The translations under genes and the position numbers were made by a program. This document shows positions 46,701-54,773 of a DNA stretch of 64,000 bases, piece after piece. Origin of the DNA: Streptomyces coffeae. Lineage in GTDB: Bacteria > Actinomycetota > Actinomycetes > Streptomycetales > Streptomycetaceae. Positions within the stretch are counted from its first letter, which is position 1; every line of letters starts with the position of its first letter. The stretch is from assembly GCF_016741875.1 (NCBI RefSeq), contig NZ_JAERRF010000005.1:62001-126000 (forward strand), read 5' to 3'. The notes beneath the pieces were generated by a model, which worked only from the letters and a program-made list of their open reading frames with translations, ran no database searches and was not told where the DNA came from.

Positions 46701-48236
46701 TCAGCCCAGATCGCCCGCCGCGGTGCGCTCGGCGAGCCGCACCAGCGTGCGTACGGCGGCACCGGTGCCGCCCTTGGGGGTGTAGCCGGACGGACCGGAG
46801 TCATTGAAAGCCGGACCCGCGATGTCCAGGTGGGCCCAGGTGATGTCGTCCTGGATGAATTCCTTGAGGAACAGACCGGCCACCAGACCGCCACCCATCC
46901 GCTCTCCCATGTTCGCCAGATCGGCGACCGGCGAGTCCATGCTCTTGCGGAGATCGGCCGGAAGCGGCATCGGCCACGACTGCTCGCCGACCTCCTCCGC
47001 GATCTCGTGGACCGTGGTGCGGAACGCCTCGTCGTTCGCCATGATCCCGAAGGTGCGGGTGCCCAGGGCGAGGACCATCGCGCCGGTGAGCGTGGCCACG
47101 TCCACGATCGCGTCCGGCTTCTCCTCGCAGGCGCGGGTGATCGCGTCGGCGAGCACCAGCCGCCCCTCGGCGTCGGTGTTCAGCACCTCGACGGTCTTGC
47201 CGCTGTACATCGTCAGCACATCGCCGGGGCGGGTGGCCGAACCGGACGGCATGTTCTCCGCCAGCGCCAGCCAGCCGGTCAGATTGACCCGCAGCCCCAG
47301 CTTGGCGGCGGTGACGACGGTGGAGAACACCGTGGCGGCACCGCTCATGTCGCACTTCATCGTCTCGTTGTGACCGGCCGGCTTGAGGGAGATACCGCCC
47401 GAGTCATAGGTGATGCCCTTGCCCACCAGCGCCAGCGTCTTCTCCGCCTTGGGGTGGGTGTAGGCGATCCGCACCAGCCGCGGCGGGGCGTCCGAGCCCT
47501 GGCCGACGCCGAGGATGCCGCCGTACCCGCCCTTCTTGAGCGCCTTCTCGTCCAGTACCTCGGTCTTGAGGCCGAACTCCTTGGCCGCCGCCACCGCGGT
47601 CGCCGCGAAGGACGCCGGGGTGAGCACGTTGGATGGCGCGTTGATCAGATCGCGGGCCCGGTTGACCTCGGCGGCCAGGGCCACCGCGCGCTCGGCTGCG
47701 GCCTTGTACGCCTTGTCCCGCGGCTTGCCGCCGATCAGGGCGACCTCGGCCAGCGGGCCGTTGCCGTTCTTCTTCTTGTCCTTGGCCGCGCCGCCGTTGC
47801 CGCTGTTGGCCTTGTCGTACGCGTAGGCGCCCAGCAGCGCGCCCTCGGCGACCGCCGCCGCGGCCGCCGCGTCCTCCACCGGCAGCGCGAACGCCCCCTT
47901 CTTGGAACCGGACAGCGCGCGGGCGGCCGCCCCCGCGGCCCGGCGCAGTGCCTCGGCGTCGTAGCCGTCGCCCTTGGCCGGAGCCTCTCCCAGGCCGACC
48001 GCCAGCACGACCGGTGCCTTGAGACCGGACGCGGCGGGCAGCTTGGTCACTTCGCCCTCGGCACCGGTCGCGCCGAGCGTCTCCAGAACGGTGCCGAGCT
48101 TGCCGCCGAACGCCTTGTCCACGGCCTCCGCGCCGATGGCGACGACGGGGCCCTTCGCCCCCTTTGCCACGCCGATGACAACGGCGTCCGCGCGCAGTGT
48201 CGCGGCGGAGGAGGTGCTGAGAGTCAGTGCAGTCAC
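46701..48236 (-). CDS. pepA: Leucyl aminopeptidase (M17)
   Basis: Two-zinc cytosolic aminopeptidase removing N-terminal residues from peptides; some family members also bind DNA. 511 aa from GTG 48236 (VTALTLSTSSAATLR), the usual start; the frame extends 29 codons upstream but without family likeness. The N-terminal macro-like domain is followed by the M17 catalytic domain with ALVGKGITYDSGGISLKPAG, MKCDMSGAATV (metal Lys/Asp) and the signature NTDAEGRLVLADAI. It is monocistronic with its own terminator, between lpd and cobS. Confidence 0.96.
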   Translation of the reverse strand: MTALTLSTSSAATLRADAVVIGVAKGAKGPVVAIGAEAVDKAFGGKLGTVLETLGATGAEGEVTKLPAASGLKAPVVLAVGLGEAPAKGDGYDAEALRRAAGAAARALSGSKKGAFALPVEDAAAAAAVAEGALLGAYAYDKANSGNGGAAKDKKKNGNGPLAEVALIGGKPRDKAYKAAAERAVALAAEVNRARDLINAPSNVLTPASFAATAVAAAKEFGLKTEVLDEKALKKGGYGGILGVGQGSDAPPRLVRIAYTHPKAEKTLALVGKGITYDSGGISLKPAGHNETMKCDMSGAATVFSTVVTAAKLGLRVNLTGWLALAENMPSGSATRPGDVLTMYSGKTVEVLNTDAEGRLVLADAITRACEEKPDAIVDVATLTGAMVLALGTRTFGIMANDEAFRTTVHEIAEEVGEQSWPMPLPADLRKSMDSPVADLANMGERMGGGLVAGLFLKEFIQDDITWAHLDIAGPAFNDSGPSGYTPKGGTGAAVRTLVRLAERTAAGDLG

Positions 48237-48429
48237 AGTGGTCGGGTCCCTCTTCCGGTGATTTCGTCGGCCGACATCGGATGTCCCCGCGAGGCGGGGG
48301 CGGTCGGCCGCGCCCGTCGGCATCGTATGCGCCGGTTGCCGGACGCCCGAGCGGCGGGCTTGTCGCGGCTCACCGCGAGCGTAGCTCTCACCGCGTCCGG
48401 GCGGGTCGAGCGGTCGGTGACGGAGGGGG

Positions 48430-49299
48430 TCAGCCGAGGGTCAGGACGACCAGTGCCGCGGTGGCCGCGGTCTCCGCCAGGGCGCCGAAGACATCCCCCG
48501 TCACCCCGCCGAACCGGCGGCGGCAGTGGCGCAGCAGGAGTTCGGCGGCGGCCAGGGCGGACACCACCGCGAGCCCGTGGCGCAGCGCGGACAGCGGGCC
48601 GGACAGCAGTCCGCCCGCGGTGCTGACGGCCACCGTGCCCACGGCCACCAGCAGCGCCGAACGCAACGGCACCGCGCCCGCGACCGCCGCGCCAAGACCC
48701 TCCGGCCGGGCCGCGGGCACGCCCGCGCGGGCCGCGAGCGTCAGCGCGCAGCGGGCGGCGGTCCCGGCCGCCGCGGCGGCCACCGCGCCCTGCGCCCAGC
48801 CCGCCGCGTACAGCTCCGTCAGCGCGGCCACTTGACCGAGCAGCACCAGCAGCAGCGTGATGACGCCGAACGGCCCGATGTCCGAGCGCTTCATGATGCG
48901 CAGCGCGTCCTCGGCGGGCTTGCCGCTGCCGAGCCCGTCCGCGGTGTCGGCGAGCCCGTCGAGGTGCAGACCGCGGGTCAGTACGGCGGGTACGGCCACG
49001 GTGGCGACGGCGGCCTGCAGGGCACCGCCGCCGAGCAGCAGCAGCGCCCCGCCCAGCGCGGCGGCGCACAGCCCGACCACCAGTCCGGCCAGCGGGGCGC
49101 ACAGCATTCCGGCGCGCGCCGCCGAACGATCCCAGCGCGCCACTCGTACGGGCAGCACGGTGAGGGTGCCGAAGGCGAAGCGGATCCCGTCGTCCCAGGA
49201 GGGGGGTGGGGCGGGGTCGGACGTGGGGGAGCGCCCGGAGTCCGCCGGGCGCTCCGGCTCCGGCGGTCGTGCGGGGGACTGCTCCGGCGTGGTGTCCAT
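48430..49299 (-). CDS. cobS: Adenosylcobinamide-GDP ribazoletransferase (cobalamin synthase)
   Basis: Last assembly step of cobalamin: joins adenosylcobinamide-GDP with alpha-ribazole or its phosphate, in the membrane. 289 aa from ATG 49299. After an acidic, Pro-rich N-terminal tail (~35 aa), the CobS fold starts at GIRFAFGTLTVLPVRVARWD and carries the metal-binding motif LTRGLHLDGLADTADGLGS and ALRIMKRSDIGPFGVITLLL. There are six or so membrane segments through the rest. The partner cobT and the MBL-cobU gene lie 3-5 kb away on the same strand, with two unrelated genes between. Confidence 0.95.
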   Translation of the reverse strand: MDTTPEQSPARPPEPERPADSGRSPTSDPAPPPSWDDGIRFAFGTLTVLPVRVARWDRSAARAGMLCAPLAGLVVGLCAAALGGALLLLGGGALQAAVATVAVPAVLTRGLHLDGLADTADGLGSGKPAEDALRIMKRSDIGPFGVITLLLVLLGQVAALTELYAAGWAQGAVAAAAAGTAARCALTLAARAGVPAARPEGLGAAVAGAVPLRSALLVAVGTVAVSTAGGLLSGPLSALRHGLAVVSALAAAELLLRHCRRRFGGVTGDVFGALAETAATAALVVLTLG

Positions 49300-49332
49300 C
49301 GCGCGGCAGGCTATCGCGCACGCTGAGGGGCC

Positions 49333-50082
49333 ATGGGCCAGTGGTGGGAGCGGAACATCGTCGAGCCCGGCAAGCTGCCGCTGCTTCTCGCCCTGGCCTC
49401 GTTCATCCTGTCGTTCGTCATCGTCCGCACCATCACGCGGATGATCAAGGCGGGGCGGGGCCCGTTCCGCAACATCAGCAAGGGCGGACTGCATATCCAC
49501 CATGTGGTGCCCGGAGTGGTGCTCACCGTCATCGGCGGGTTCGGCGCGGTCGCCAGCGGACGGCAGGGGACCTGGGCCGCGATCTCGGCGGTGCTGTTCG
49601 GGGTGGGGGCGGGGCTGGTGCTGGACGAGTTCGCGCTGATCCTCCACCTCCATGACGTCTACTGGTCCGAGCAGGGCCGCAAGAGCGTCGAGGTGGTGGT
49701 GATCACCGCTTCGCTGGTCGCCCTGGTGCTCAGCGGCTTCCTTCCGTTCGGGGTGAACGAGGTGTCGGAGGCCGAGCGGGGCAGCCGCGGGGCGGTGGTC
49801 GCCGAGGTGGCCACCAACTTCGTGTTCGCGCTGTTCGCGCTGGTCAAGGGAAAGCTGCGGATCGCGGTGATCGGGGTGCTGGTGCCCGTGGTGGCGACCG
49901 TCGGCGCGGTGCGGCTGGCCCGCCCCGACTCGTTGTGGGCCCGGCGCTGCTACCGCCGCCGGCCGCGGGCGAGGGCGAAGGCGGAGAAGCGGGCCGAGCG
50001 GCATGACGCCCGCTGGAACCGGGTGGGGCGGCGGCTCCAGGACTGGATCGGTGGCTTCTCCGAACCCACGCCGCCCTCATGA
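49333..50082 (+). CDS. Conserved integral membrane protein with a HIHH motif
   Basis: 249 aa from ATG 49333 (GAGGGGCC upstream). Five or six membrane segments; the second follows the striking motif ISKGGLHIHHVVPGVVLTVI. The third segment leads into LVLDEFALILHLHDVYWSEQ, with acidic and His residues that could bind metal or act catalytically inside the membrane. The C-terminal tail is very basic (RRCYRRRPRARAKAEKRAER). I recognise it as an actinobacterial conserved membrane protein without a named function. It is divergent from cobS (33 bp) and its stop codon overlaps that of the convergent DUF2156 gene. Confidence 0.8.
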   Translation: MGQWWERNIVEPGKLPLLLALASFILSFVIVRTITRMIKAGRGPFRNISKGGLHIHHVVPGVVLTVIGGFGAVASGRQGTWAAISAVLFGVGAGLVLDEFALILHLHDVYWSEQGRKSVEVVVITASLVALVLSGFLPFGVNEVSEAERGSRGAVVAEVATNFVFALFALVKGKLRIAVIGVLVPVVATVGAVRLARPDSLWARRCYRRRPRARAKAEKRAERHDARWNRVGRRLQDWIGGFSEPTPPS

Positions 50083-51867
50083 GCCTTGCTCGGCCCGCTC
50101 GACCCGCGTCCCCTTGGCCAGCCTGGTGCGGTTCAGCCACTTCGGCAGCCCCGGCGCCTCCAGGAACCCCTCCGCGCGGGCCGAGGCGATCCCGATCCGG
50201 GGCAGTTCCGTGGACTTCTCGAAGAGCAGATAGCGCGGCTCCCAGATCGGCCGGTACTTGGCGTTGGCCCGGTACAGCGACTCGATCTGCCACCAGCGGG
50301 AGAAGAAGCTGAGCAGTGAGCGCCACAGCCGCAGCACCGGCCCCGCGCCCAGCCGTGCGCCACGCTCGAAGACCGACCGGAACATGGCGAAGTTGAGCGA
50401 GATCTGATCGACCCCGACCTCTCCCGCGCGCTGGATCAGTTCGAGCACCATGAACTCCACCAAGCCGTTCTCGGAGTCCCGGTCCCGCCGCATCAGATCC
50501 AGCGACAGCCCGTGCGGCCCCCAGGGCACAAAGCTCAGCAGCGCCCGCGGCTCGCCCTCGGCGTCGGTGCTGACGAGCATCACACAGCGGCCGTCGCACG
50601 GGTCGCCGAGCCGCCCGAGCGCCATCGAGAAGCCGCGCTCGGTCTCACCGTCCCGCCAGTCGTCGGCCAGCCGCAGCAGACCGGCCATCTCCGCCGCCGG
50701 GATGTCCTCGTGACGGCGGATGCTGACCGTGTACCCGGCCCGTCCGACCCGGTTGTACGCCTGGCGGACGGTGCGCATCGCGCGCCCCTCGAGGGTGAAC
50801 TCCCCGGTGTCCACGATCGCCTCGTCGCCCAGTTCCAGCGCGTCCAGACCGTGCCGGGCGTAGATCGTGCCGCCCTCCTCGCTCGCGCCCATCACCGCTG
50901 GGATCCAGCCGTGCTCCCGCGCCTCGGCCAGCCAGCGGTCGATCGCGCCCGGCCAGGCTTCCGGATCGCCGATGGGATCGCCGGAGGCCAGGGACACCCC
51001 GCCCACCACCCGGTAGGTCACCGCCGACTTGCCCGACGGGGACCACACCGCGCTCTTGTCGTGGCGCAGCGCGAAGTAGCCGAGTGAGTCACGGTCGCCG
51101 TGCCGGTCCAGCAGCGCCCGCAGCCGCCGTTCGTCGTCGGCGGAGATCGGGTCGACGGCGCGACGGGAGCGGAACGCCGCCCAGAGCACAAGCAGCAGCA
51201 GGGCCGTGCTCATCACGTTGATGACCACGTTGACCCAGCCGGGCGTCTCGATGCCCTCGAAGCGCCCCTCCACGGCCACCAGCGAGACCAGCCGCAGCGC
51301 GCCGTAGTGCCAGCGGTCCAGAAAGGTGGAGCGGTACTCGTCGGGCGCGGTGTTGGTGACGGTGACCAGCGCGGCGGCCAGCAGTGAGCCGATCAGCAGC
51401 CCGACGACCGCGACCGCCGCGGCCAGCTTGGGGTTGGACCGGTCGCCCTTGGCGTAGAACGCACGGCGCCCGATGAGCAGCGCGGCCACGAACACCGCGG
51501 TGAGCAGCAGAGAGATCCAGTTCTGCGGATGGTGCCGGGCCGGGGCCCAGCTCATGGCGAGCGCCATCAACACCAGGGTCAGCCCGCTCAGGCCCAGGTT
51601 GAGGATCCAGGCCGCGCGCTTGTGCCGGCGCATGGTGATGGCCAGGAACATCGAGAAGGCCGCCGAGAAGAAGCCCGCGGTCAGCAGATACGGGGTGAAG
51701 TACTCATCGACGTTGTGCCGTTTGATGTCGTTGCCGAACGACACCCACACCGCGCCGAGCAGATTGACGAAGGCGACGGTCCGCAGGTACCAGACGGTGA
51801 ACGCGGCGGCGCGCGGCGGCCAGACGGCAAAAGCGTGGCGTTCCAAGCGGACCTCTTCCTCTCCCAT
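50077..51867 (-). CDS. MprF-like membrane protein with C-terminal DUF2156 (aminoacyl-phosphatidylglycerol synthase) domain
   Basis: 596 aa from ATG 51867 (GTG 51870 is one codon earlier). N-terminal half: about six membrane segments (TVWYLRTVAFVNLLGAVWVS, LAAAVAVVGLLIGSLLAAAL, WVNVVINVMSTALLLLVLWA). C-terminal half: DUF2156/LPG synthase fold of two GNAT-like modules, with YFALRHDKSAVWSPSGKSAV, ASGDPIGDPEAWPGAIDRWL, MRTVRQAYNRVGRAGYTVSI, LLSFVPWGPHGLSLDLMRRD and SLNFAMFRSVFERGA. MprF relatives move Lys or Ala from tRNA to phosphatidylglycerol, giving resistance to cationic peptides. No lysyl-tRNA synthetase domain is attached, so the amino acid is unknown. Confidence 0.9.
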   Translation of the reverse strand: MGEEEVRLERHAFAVWPPRAAAFTVWYLRTVAFVNLLGAVWVSFGNDIKRHNVDEYFTPYLLTAGFFSAAFSMFLAITMRRHKRAAWILNLGLSGLTLVLMALAMSWAPARHHPQNWISLLLTAVFVAALLIGRRAFYAKGDRSNPKLAAAVAVVGLLIGSLLAAALVTVTNTAPDEYRSTFLDRWHYGALRLVSLVAVEGRFEGIETPGWVNVVINVMSTALLLLVLWAAFRSRRAVDPISADDERRLRALLDRHGDRDSLGYFALRHDKSAVWSPSGKSAVTYRVVGGVSLASGDPIGDPEAWPGAIDRWLAEAREHGWIPAVMGASEEGGTIYARHGLDALELGDEAIVDTGEFTLEGRAMRTVRQAYNRVGRAGYTVSIRRHEDIPAAEMAGLLRLADDWRDGETERGFSMALGRLGDPCDGRCVMLVSTDAEGEPRALLSFVPWGPHGLSLDLMRRDRDSENGLVEFMVLELIQRAGEVGVDQISLNFAMFRSVFERGARLGAGPVLRLWRSLLSFFSRWWQIESLYRANAKYRPIWEPRYLLFEKSTELPRIGIASARAEGFLEAPGLPKWLNRTRLAKGTRVERAEQGS

Positions 51868-51963
51868 CACGGCCGAGCGGAGGAGGGGTGAGGCGGGGGG
51901 TGGCGGTCCGGATCATCGTGTCCGATATGTCCGGACCGCTCAACCGCAGTGCTCAGCCGGTGC

Positions 51964-53070
51964 TCAGTCCTCCCCGGGTTCCGTCTCCCCGGGTTCCGTC
52001 TCCCCGGGTTCCTCGGCCCCGGCCTCCTCGCGCTCGGGCAGTTCCGCCGCCAGGGCCGCGGCCGCCTGCACCAGCGGCAGGGCGAGCAGCGCCCCTGTCC
52101 CCTCTCCCACAGTGACGCCGTGGTCGAGCAAAGGGGTGAGCGCGATCCGGTCCAGCGCCTTCTCCTGCGCCGGTTCCCCGCTGCTCTGACCGGCCAGCCA
52201 CCAGTCCGGGGCGCGGAACGCCACCCGCTGGGCGACCAGCGCGCCCGCCGCCGAAACCACCCCGTCCAGGATCACCGGGGTACGGCGCACCGCGCTCTGG
52301 AGCAGAAAGCCGGTGATCGCGGTGAGGTCGGCGCCGCCGACGGTGGCCAGCAGCTGGAGCTGGTCGCCGAGGACCGGGCGCGCCCGGCGCAGCCCGTCCC
52401 GGATCGCCGCGCACTTGCGCATCCAGGTCAGGTCGTCGATCCCGGCGCCGCCGCGGCCGGTGACCACGGAGGCGTCGGTGCCGCACAGCGCGGCGATCAG
52501 GGTCGCCGCGGCCGTGGTGCCGCCCACGCTCAGATCGCCCAGGACCAGCAGGTCGGTGCCCGCGTCGGCCTCCTCGTCGGCGATGGCCATCCCGGTGCGG
52601 AAGGCTCGTTCGGCCTCCTCGTGGGTGAGGGCGTCCTCGATGTCCAGCCGTCCCGAACCCCGGCGCACCCGATGGCGGGTGACCTCCTCGGGCAGCTCGG
52701 CCGGGTCGCAGTCCAGCGCCATGTCGATCACGCGCACCGGTACGCCGAAGCGGCGGGCGAGGATCGCGACGGGGCTCTCGCCGTCCAGCACCGCACGCAC
52801 CAGCCGGTGGGCGCTTCCGGCGGGACGCGCGGAGACACCGAGGTCGGCAATGCCGTGGTCACCCGCGAACAGCACGACACGGGGGCGCTCGACGGGCCGT
52901 ACCGGCACCCGCTGCTGGGCGGCGGCCAGCCACTCGCCCAGTTCGTCCAGCCGCCCCAGCGCGTCGGCCGGTGGCGCGAGCCGTGCCCGGCGCTCCTCGG
53001 CATCGCGGCGGATACCCCCGTCGGGGCGCTCGATCAGATCGACGAAGTCATCGAGATTCAGGGCACTCAC
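51964..53070 (-). CDS. cobT: Nicotinate-nucleotide:dimethylbenzimidazole phosphoribosyltransferase
   Basis: Activates the lower ligand of cobalamin by transferring ribose-phosphate from nicotinate mononucleotide to dimethylbenzimidazole. 368 aa from GTG 53070 (MSALNLDDFVDLIERPDGG); the 37-codon extension is not family-like. Motifs: RVVLFAGDHGIADLGVSARP, LLVLGDLSVGGTTAAATLIA, GRGGAGIDDLTWMRK and the late HGVTVGEGTGALLALPLVQA containing the catalytic Glu. The C-terminus ends in a Glu/Pro tail built from a 15-bp repeat (GETEP units). It lies 56 bp downstream of the MBL-cobU gene, so they form a two-gene cobalamin unit. Confidence 0.95.
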   Translation of the reverse strand: MSALNLDDFVDLIERPDGGIRRDAEERRARLAPPADALGRLDELGEWLAAAQQRVPVRPVERPRVVLFAGDHGIADLGVSARPAGSAHRLVRAVLDGESPVAILARRFGVPVRVIDMALDCDPAELPEEVTRHRVRRGSGRLDIEDALTHEEAERAFRTGMAIADEEADAGTDLLVLGDLSVGGTTAAATLIAALCGTDASVVTGRGGAGIDDLTWMRKCAAIRDGLRRARPVLGDQLQLLATVGGADLTAITGFLLQSAVRRTPVILDGVVSAAGALVAQRVAFRAPDWWLAGQSSGEPAQEKALDRIALTPLLDHGVTVGEGTGALLALPLVQAAAALAAELPEREEAGAEEPGETEPGETEPGED

Positions 53071-53126
53071 GCCGCGAACCCTACCGTCGGGGGTGACAGC
53101 GGCGCGCCCCTTCGGCGCGGGCTCGG

Positions 53127-54326
53127 TCAGCCGCGCAACGGCAGCGCCTGACCGGCCACCACCAGCAGCACCTGTTCGCACTCGGCCGCGAACGCCGCGT
53201 TGAGCCGCCCCAGTTCATCACGGAAGCGGCGGCCCGAGGCGGTCGCGGGGACCACGCCCGCGCCCACCTCGTTGCTGACGGCCACCACGGTGCGGCCGGT
53301 CGCCCGGACCGCGGCCACCAGAGCGTCCACCCGCTCCCGCAGGGCGTCCGCACCGCCCTGGGCCCACTTCTCGTCGTCCCAGGCCCCGACGGAGTCCATT
53401 GCGTCGGTGAGCCACAGCGCCAGACAGTCGATCAGCAGCGGCGGTCCGTCCTCCGCCAGCAGCGGGGCCAGCTCGCAGGTCTCGGTGGTGCGCCAGGAGC
53501 CGGGCCGCCGGTCGCGGTGGGCGGTGATCCGGGCGGCCCACTCGGGGTCGCCCTCGCGGGTGCCGCTGGTGGCCACGTACAGCACGTCGGGGAAGGCGGA
53601 CAGCCGCCGCTCCGCCTCCAGGGACTTGCCGGACCGGGCGCCGCCCAGTACCAGGGTGCGCCGCGGCAGGTCCGGCACCGCGTGGTACTCGCCGACGATC
53701 ACCGTCCGGCCGTCCGGGACCGTCCGGGCACCCGCCGTGGCCAGCCGGCGGTGGAGTTCCCGGCCGGGCGGAACGGTGTGGTCGATATGGACCGCCAGGA
53801 CGTCGGTGGTCGCGCCCACGGCCCCGCTCGTCCGCAGCCGGGCCAGCGCGTCCGGGCGGCCGATGGCGTCCAGCACCACCATGTCGTACGGCTGGGTCTG
53901 CTCGGTGAGCCCGGCCGGGGCCCCGCCGGGCGGCAGATACAGCAGCCGGGTGCCGTCGGGTCCGGTGATCGCGTAGCCGGTGCCGGGGGAGTCCAGGGCG
54001 ATGGCCCGCACCCGGTGGCCGCTGATCAGGGACAGCTCACGGCCGTCCGGCACCCGCCCCGGCGCGGGCAGTCCGGCGGGGAACTCGACGGCCGGGCCCG
54101 CGTGCGGATGCGAGAGCAGCACCTGCCGCACACCGACCAGCGAATACCCGGCGCGGGCGGCGGCGAAGGCGGCGCCCGGGGTGAGGTCCAGGAGCAGCGC
54201 GCCGTCGATGAGCAGGGCCGTCGCGGCCCGTGCCTCGTCGCCGACGGCGGTGGCGCAGGACGCGCAGGGGCAGTCGTGCCGTGGCAGCCCGTCGGGGGCT
54301 CCGGTGCCCAGAAATGTGAGTTCCAC
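53127..54326 (-). CDS. cobU: Fusion of a metallo-beta-lactamase-fold domain and adenosylcobinamide kinase/guanylyltransferase
   Basis: 399 aa from GTG 54326. C-terminal half (from about 222) is CobU: RRTLVLGGARSGKSLEAERR (P-loop 228-235), VLYVATSGTREGDPEWAARI (phospho-histidine region, HRDRRPGSW), PPLLIDCLALWLTDAM and AVSNEVGAGVVPATASGRRF. It phosphorylates adenosylcobinamide and adds GMP. The N-terminal half is an MBL fold: VELTFLGTGAPDGLPRHDCP, CASC, LLLDLTPG, QVLLSHPHAGPAVEF. The zinc motif HxHxDH is degenerate (HPHAGP), so the domain may be non-hydrolytic. The fusion is, as I recall, common in streptomycetes. It is upstream of cobT. Confidence 0.93.
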   Translation of the reverse strand: MELTFLGTGAPDGLPRHDCPCASCATAVGDEARAATALLIDGALLLDLTPGAAFAAARAGYSLVGVRQVLLSHPHAGPAVEFPAGLPAPGRVPDGRELSLISGHRVRAIALDSPGTGYAITGPDGTRLLYLPPGGAPAGLTEQTQPYDMVVLDAIGRPDALARLRTSGAVGATTDVLAVHIDHTVPPGRELHRRLATAGARTVPDGRTVIVGEYHAVPDLPRRTLVLGGARSGKSLEAERRLSAFPDVLYVATSGTREGDPEWAARITAHRDRRPGSWRTTETCELAPLLAEDGPPLLIDCLALWLTDAMDSVGAWDDEKWAQGGADALRERVDALVAAVRATGRTVVAVSNEVGAGVVPATASGRRFRDELGRLNAAFAAECEQVLLVVAGQALPLRG

Positions 54327-54409
54327 GCCCCGATCGTCTCGCGTCCGCAAGCGCGGGTCGCGCGGGGCCACCCCGTACGGAGTGATCAGTCGCCTAGGCT
54401 GCGGGCAGT

Positions 54410-54451
54410 TATCACCTGTGGACCGGCGGGTATCACCCGTCGACCGGCGGG
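54410..54451. repeat. 21-bp direct repeat upstream of a small gene
   Basis: TATCACCTGTGGACCGGCGGG (54410-54430) is repeated directly as TATCACCCGTCGACCGGCGGG (54431-54451), 19 of 21 identical. It ends 15 bp before the start of the 67-aa gene and lies between two divergent genes. A 21-bp period equals two helical turns, so a protein could read both copies on the same DNA face. Confidence 0.6.
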
Positions 54452-54466
54452 ATGGAGGAGGCGTAC

Positions 54467-54670
54467 ATGGCGTGGACGTGGCGGTTCGAGAAGTCCGATG
54501 GGACGGAGACGAAGCCCGCGGTACAGCCGGAGGAGTTCCCGACCCAGGGGGATGCGGAGTCATGGATCGGTGAGGAGTGGAAGGAGCTCCTCGACGGAGG
54601 AGCCGAGCAGGTCATCCTCTTCGAGGACGGCACCAAGATCTACGGCCCGATGAGTCTGCGGGCCGAATGA
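54467..54670 (+). CDS. Small conserved actinobacterial protein
   Basis: 67 aa from ATG 54467 with a strong GGAGGAGG site; an in-frame ATG five codons upstream lies within that ribosome site and is rejected. The product is acidic and compact: MAWTWRFEKSDGTETKPAVQ, FPTQGDAESWIGEEWKELLD, AEQVILFEDGTKIYGPMSL. It has no Cys, signal or membrane segment. I recall such 65-70 aa proteins as widely conserved in streptomycetes, but no function is known. A 21-bp direct repeat in the leader and the divergent cobU gene suggest a shared control region. Confidence 0.8.
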   Translation: MAWTWRFEKSDGTETKPAVQPEEFPTQGDAESWIGEEWKELLDGGAEQVILFEDGTKIYGPMSLRAE

Positions 54671-54773
54671 GCACCGTGATGAGCACCGGAGGCTGAGCTC
54701 CCGGGCACCGGATGTGGCGGCGCCCCGTGGCGCCGCCACACTCCTTCCGCCCGGTGAAGCCCGGTGAACCGGC

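Noticed and set aside
48430..50004. Extended N-terminus for cobS (524 codons)
   Set aside because: The extra ~235 codons overlap the real plus-strand membrane-protein gene and are His/Gln/Pro-rich; ATG 49299 gives the normal family length.
54327..54466. Cobalamin riboswitch upstream of the cobU-cobT unit
   Set aside because: I looked for the B12-box-like sequence between cobU and the small gene and saw none; the 140 bp region is too short and holds a direct repeat instead.
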